In this document: positions 61,177 through 64,000 of the stretch, piece by piece
Layout of the letters: each line of letters begins with the position of its first letter
Position numbering within the stretch: the first letter of the stretch is position 1
Assembly: GCA_947500825.1 (NCBI GenBank)
Contig: CANMTR010000001.1
Span: forward strand, 186,001-250,000
Reading direction: 5' to 3'
DNA: 64,000 bases
DNA from: an uncultured Paracoccaceae bacterium
GTDB taxonomy: Bacteria; Pseudomonadota; Alphaproteobacteria; Rhodobacterales; Rhodobacteraceae
Program-made: the position numbers and the translations under genes
The notes under the pieces: model-generated
What the model saw: only the letters and a program-made list of their open reading frames with translations
What the model was told of the DNA's origin: nothing
Database searches by the model: none

Positions 61177-62240
61177 TGGTGCTGGCCCTCGCCCTCGCCG
61201 TCGCGATCTGGACCATCGGCGGGCGCCTGGGCTGGCCGCGGCAGGCGCGGGTGATCGCGCTCGGCCTTCTCTATGTCCTGGTGCTGGCGGCGAACGTGGC
61301 GCTGCCCCGGGGCGCGGCCTTGCGCGAGGCGCTGGGCGGATCGGCCGGAGAATGGCTGGTCTTGGGGGGGCTGGGCGCGGTCGTGCTGGCCTATGCCAAG
61401 GGCCTGGGCAGGCTGCGCCAGCGCGTGCGCCCCGAGAACCGGCCCGAGAACCGCCCCGGCACTGTGGCCCAGGGGACCTTCGCCCCCGGCGAGCTGGACC
61501 GCTATGCCCGCCACGTGGTGCTGCGCCAGATCGGCGGCACCGGGCAGCGCCGGCTGAAGGAGGCGCGCGTGCTGGTGGTGGGCGCGGGCGGCCTCGGCTC
61601 GCCCGCCATGCTCTACCTCGCCGCCGCGGGCGTGGGCACGGTGGGGGTGATCGACGACGACGCCGTCGAGGCCACCAACCTGCAGCGCCAGGTGATCCAT
61701 GCCGACGCGCGCGTGGGGATGGCCAAGGTGTTCTCGGCCAAGGCGGGGATGGAGGCGGTGAACCCGCATGTCTCGGTGCGGCCCTATCACCGCCGCCTGA
61801 CGGAGGAGATCGCCGCCGAGCTGGTGGCCGATTACGACATCGTCCTGGACGGCTGCGACGACCTCGCCACCCGCTACGTGCTGAACCGGGCCTGCGCGGC
61901 GGCGCGGGTGCCGCTGGTCTCGGGGGCGCTGTCCCCGTGGGAGGGGCAGCTCACGACCTTCGCGCCGTGGGCGGGAACGCCGTGCTACGCCTGCGTCTTT
62001 CCCGAGGGGCGCGCCGAGGGGCTGGCGCCCACCTGCGCCGAGGCGGGGGTGCTCTCGCCCCTGCCGGGGATCGTGGGCGCGATGATGGCCGCCGAGGCGA
62101 TCAAGGAGATCACCGGCGCGGGGCAGGGCCACCGGGGGCGCATGGCGATCCACGACGCGCTCTGGGGCGAGCACCGGGAGATCGGGCTTTCCCGGCGCGC
62201 GGACTGCCCCGTCTGCGGACCTGTCGGCGGCGCGGGCTGA
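61176..62240 (+). CDS. moeB: Membrane-anchored ThiF/MoeB-family adenylyltransferase
   Basis: A 354-residue protein. The first ~75 residues hold two hydrophobic helices; the ThiF/MoeB domain starts about 105 (ARHVVLRQIGGTGQRRL). It has the nucleotide site VGAGGLGSPAML, DDDAVEATNLQRQVIH, a Cys in TCAEAGVLSPLPGIVG and two zinc Cys pairs (CYAC and CPVC). MoeB activates MoaD and ThiF activates ThiS; no partner gene is adjacent, and no rhodanese domain is fused. The two-helix anchor is unusual for the family. It overlaps dut by one base. Confidence 0.9.
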   Translation: MVLALALAVAIWTIGGRLGWPRQARVIALGLLYVLVLAANVALPRGAALREALGGSAGEWLVLGGLGAVVLAYAKGLGRLRQRVRPENRPENRPGTVAQGTFAPGELDRYARHVVLRQIGGTGQRRLKEARVLVVGAGGLGSPAMLYLAAAGVGTVGVIDDDAVEATNLQRQVIHADARVGMAKVFSAKAGMEAVNPHVSVRPYHRRLTEEIAAELVADYDIVLDGCDDLATRYVLNRACAAARVPLVSGALSPWEGQLTTFAPWAGTPCYACVFPEGRAEGLAPTCAEAGVLSPLPGIVGAMMAAEAIKEITGAGQGHRGRMAIHDALWGEHREIGLSRRADCPVCGPVGGAG

Positions 62241-62243
62241 GGG

Positions 62244-62284
62244 GCGCCTCCGGCGGGGGTATTTGCCGCAAAGGGTGAAGGAGG
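62244..62284 (+). repeat. Copy B of a dispersed intergenic repeat
   Basis: Just after the ThiF/MoeB gene stop: GCCTCCGGCGG, GGGGTATTTG, CAAAGGGTGA and AGG. It matches copy A at 55984-56022 in the order GGGGTAYTTG ... AAAGGGTGA.GG. From memory, similar CCTCCGGCGGG-type blocks follow many stops in Rhodobacteraceae. Confidence 0.5.
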
Positions 62285-62338
62285 GTGGCCGCGCGCCTCC
62301 GACCCGCTAGGCTATGGCAGATGGACAAGGAGACAGAC

Positions 62339-64000
62339 GTGAGCAACCCGCTGCTGCAGGACTGGGAGACGCCGTTCGAGGTGCCGCCCTTCGACCGGAT
62401 CGGGGACGGGGATTTCCGCCCCGCGGTGGAGGCCGCGCTGGAGGAGGCGCGCGCCGAGGTGGACCGGATCGCCGGCTCCGAGGAGCCCGCCACCTTCGCC
62501 AACACCGTCGTCGCGCTGGAGGAGGCCGACGAGACCCTGTCGCGGGTGCTGGGGGCGTTCTATACCCTGCTGGGGGCGGATTCGACGCCGGAGCGGCAGG
62601 CGCTGGCGCGCGAGTTCTCGCCCATGCTGTCGGCGTACGGCTCCGACGTGGCGCTCAACGAGGCGCTGTTCGCCCGGATAGAGGCCGTGTGGGAGGCGCG
62701 CGAGGAGCTGGAGCTGAACGAGCAGGACGCGCGGCTCCTGTATCTGACGCGGCGCAGCTTCGTGCGCTCGGGCGCGCAGCTCGAGGGGATCGCCAAGGAC
62801 CGGCTGCGGCAGGTGAGCGAGAGGCTGTCGGGCCTCGGGGTGGACTTCACCCAGAACCTCCTGGCCGACGAGCGCGACTGGCAGATGGTGCTGGACGAGC
62901 GCGACCTGGAGGGCTTGCCCGACTTCGTCGTCGACGGGGCGCGTGCGGCGGGCGAGGAGCGCGGCACCGGCGCGCCCACGATCACCCTGTCGCGGTCGCT
63001 GATCGTGCCGTTCCTGCAGTTCTCCCCCCGCCGGGACCTGCGCGAGGCCGCCCACCGGGCCTGGGCCGCGCGGGGCGCGAACGGCGGCGAGACCGACAAC
63101 CGCGCCATCGCCGCCGAGATCCTGGAGCTGCGCGAGGAACGCGCGGGCCTTCTGGGATACGACAGCTTCGCGGAGTTCAAGCTCGAGACGCAGATGGCCA
63201 AGACGCCCGAGGCGGTGCGCGAGCTTCTGATGAAGGTGTGGCGCCCGGCGCGGGCGGCGGCCGAGGAGGACGGCCTGCGCCTGGCGGCGATGATGCACAA
63301 CGACGGGGTCAACGGCGACCTCGAGCCCTGGGACTGGCGCTTCTACTCGGAGCGGCGGCGGGCGGAGGAGCACGACCTCGACGACGCGCAGCTCAAGCCG
63401 TACCTGCAGCTCGAGCGGATGATCGAGGCGGCGTTCGACTGCGCGAACCGCCTCTACGGGATCGAGCTGACGCCGGTGGAGGTGCCGCTCTATCACCCGG
63501 ACGTGCGCGCCTGGGAGGTGACGCGGGACGGGCGGCACCTGGGGCTGTTCCTGGCCGACTACTTCGCGCGGGGGGGCAAGCGGTCCGGGGCGTGGTGCTC
63601 GGCCATGCGCGACCAGAAGGGCGAGGTGCGGCCCGTCGTGGTCAACGTGTGCAACTTCGCCAAGCCGCCCGCGGGGCGCCCGGCGCTCCTGTCCTACGAC
63701 GACGCGCGGACGCTGTTCCACGAGTTCGGCCACGCGCTGCACCAGCTTTTGTCGGAGGTCAAATACGCGTCCATGAGCGGGACGAGCGTGGCGCGGGACT
63801 TCGTCGAGCTGCCCTCGCAGCTCTTCGAGCACTGGCTGGAGGTGCCCGAGGTGCTGACCCGCTTCGCCACCCACGTGGAGACCGGCGAGGCGATGCCCGA
63901 CGAGATGCGCGACCGGGTGATCGCGGCCTCGACCTTCGACATGGGGTTCCAGACGGTGGAGTATCTCGGCTCCGCCATCGTGGACCTGGAGTTCCATGCC
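62339..64000 (+). CDS. M3-family oligopeptidase (Dcp/OpdA type), partial at window end
   Basis: The frame is open for 554 codons to the end of the window with no stop. The protein is a zinc metallopeptidase of the M3 family; the zinc motif HEFGH is at 461-465 (HEFGHALHQLLSEVKYASMSGT), preceded by FCNF-like VCNFAKP and followed by FVELPSQLFEHWL. It degrades short peptides in the cytoplasm. GTG 62339 is chosen because AAGGAG (62327-62332) sits 6 bp before it; ATG 62321 is in frame but without a site. The C-terminus lies outside. Confidence 0.92.
   Translation, partial: MSNPLLQDWETPFEVPPFDRIGDGDFRPAVEAALEEARAEVDRIAGSEEPATFANTVVALEEADETLSRVLGAFYTLLGADSTPERQALAREFSPMLSAYGSDVALNEALFARIEAVWEAREELELNEQDARLLYLTRRSFVRSGAQLEGIAKDRLRQVSERLSGLGVDFTQNLLADERDWQMVLDERDLEGLPDFVVDGARAAGEERGTGAPTITLSRSLIVPFLQFSPRRDLREAAHRAWAARGANGGETDNRAIAAEILELREERAGLLGYDSFAEFKLETQMAKTPEAVRELLMKVWRPARAAAEEDGLRLAAMMHNDGVNGDLEPWDWRFYSERRRAEEHDLDDAQLKPYLQLERMIEAAFDCANRLYGIELTPVEVPLYHPDVRAWEVTRDGRHLGLFLADYFARGGKRSGAWCSAMRDQKGEVRPVVVNVCNFAKPPAGRPALLSYDDARTLFHEFGHALHQLLSEVKYASMSGTSVARDFVELPSQLFEHWLEVPEVLTRFATHVETGEAMPDEMRDRVIAASTFDMGFQTVEYLGSAIVDLEFHA

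Overview
This is a high-GC window of about 64 kb from an alphaproteobacterium, almost certainly of the Rhodobacteraceae (Roseobacter/Rhodobacter group). The placement rests on protein sequences rather than any database search: a CenR-type response regulator, an RpoHII-type heat-shock sigma factor in a coaBC-dut neighbourhood, a ThiF/MoeB protein with a membrane anchor, LolA, a complete ybgC-tolQRAB-pal-cpoB cluster, and a 1384/1414-residue RpoB/RpoC pair. It reads as core chromosome: I see no insertion sequence, prophage, integrase, CRISPR array, tRNA or rRNA.

Layout. 1-9.2 kb: tail of an unknown gene, a porin, yggS convergent with an L,D-transpeptidase/ribA pair, cenR, a secreted hypothetical, then the co-directional set xthA, ybbN-like thioredoxin, LON-domain protein and Trm112-like protein, and a UbiH-type hydroxylase. 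9.2-15.2 kb: amidase, aminotransferase and ftsK, converging on dps. 15.4-22 kb: lolA, a lipoprotein transglycosylase, hspQ, a gamma-glutamyltransferase, a STAS/ATPase partner-switch pair, an RluA pseudouridine synthase and a MhqD/MhqO-like hydrolase-dioxygenase pair. 22-28.2 kb: 1-Cys peroxiredoxin, EamA transporter, a GluR0-like glutamate-receptor potassium channel, cytochrome bd (cydAB plus a tiny DUF2474 subunit) and a Tat-exported L,D-transpeptidase. 28.2-39.4 kb: rplJ-rplL-rpoB-rpoC, with a structured leader and a structured rplL-rpoB spacer, followed by accA. In this window rplK-rplA do not precede rplJ, and rpsL/fusA do not follow rpoC.

39.4-50.8 kb: a PRC-barrel-like secreted protein, a GST, a very short Ku gene and a shrunken LigD, immediately followed by ybgC-tolQ-tolR-tolA-tolB-pal-cpoB-tilS-ftsH. 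50.9-55.2 kb: MOSC protein, a 23-residue peptide, a PaaI-type thioesterase, and PdeM plus a ligase-associated Lhr-type helicase. 55.3-64 kb: NAD(P)-binding protein, comM, rpoH (RpoHII type), ChaN-like protein, coaBC, dut, the anchored ThiF/MoeB protein and an M3 oligopeptidase cut by the window end.

Functional themes are envelope integrity and division (porin, CenR, LolA, Tol-Pal, FtsK, two L,D-transpeptidases), redox and stress handling (Dps, Prx, MhqO/D-like, YbbN, RpoHII, FtsH, HspQ), and DNA repair. The most unusual locus is the Ku/LigD pair. The LigD-like ORF keeps an apparently intact 3'-phosphoesterase domain but has lost nearly all of its ligase and polymerase domains, and Ku is less than half its normal length. 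About 10 kb away, the Lhr-PdeM cassette also lacks its usual ligase and exonuclease partners. Other items worth a look are the GluR0-like channel, three convergent gene pairs whose stop codons share one CTAG, a 27-bp tandem repeat, and a dispersed repeat that appears to encode the end of ComM.
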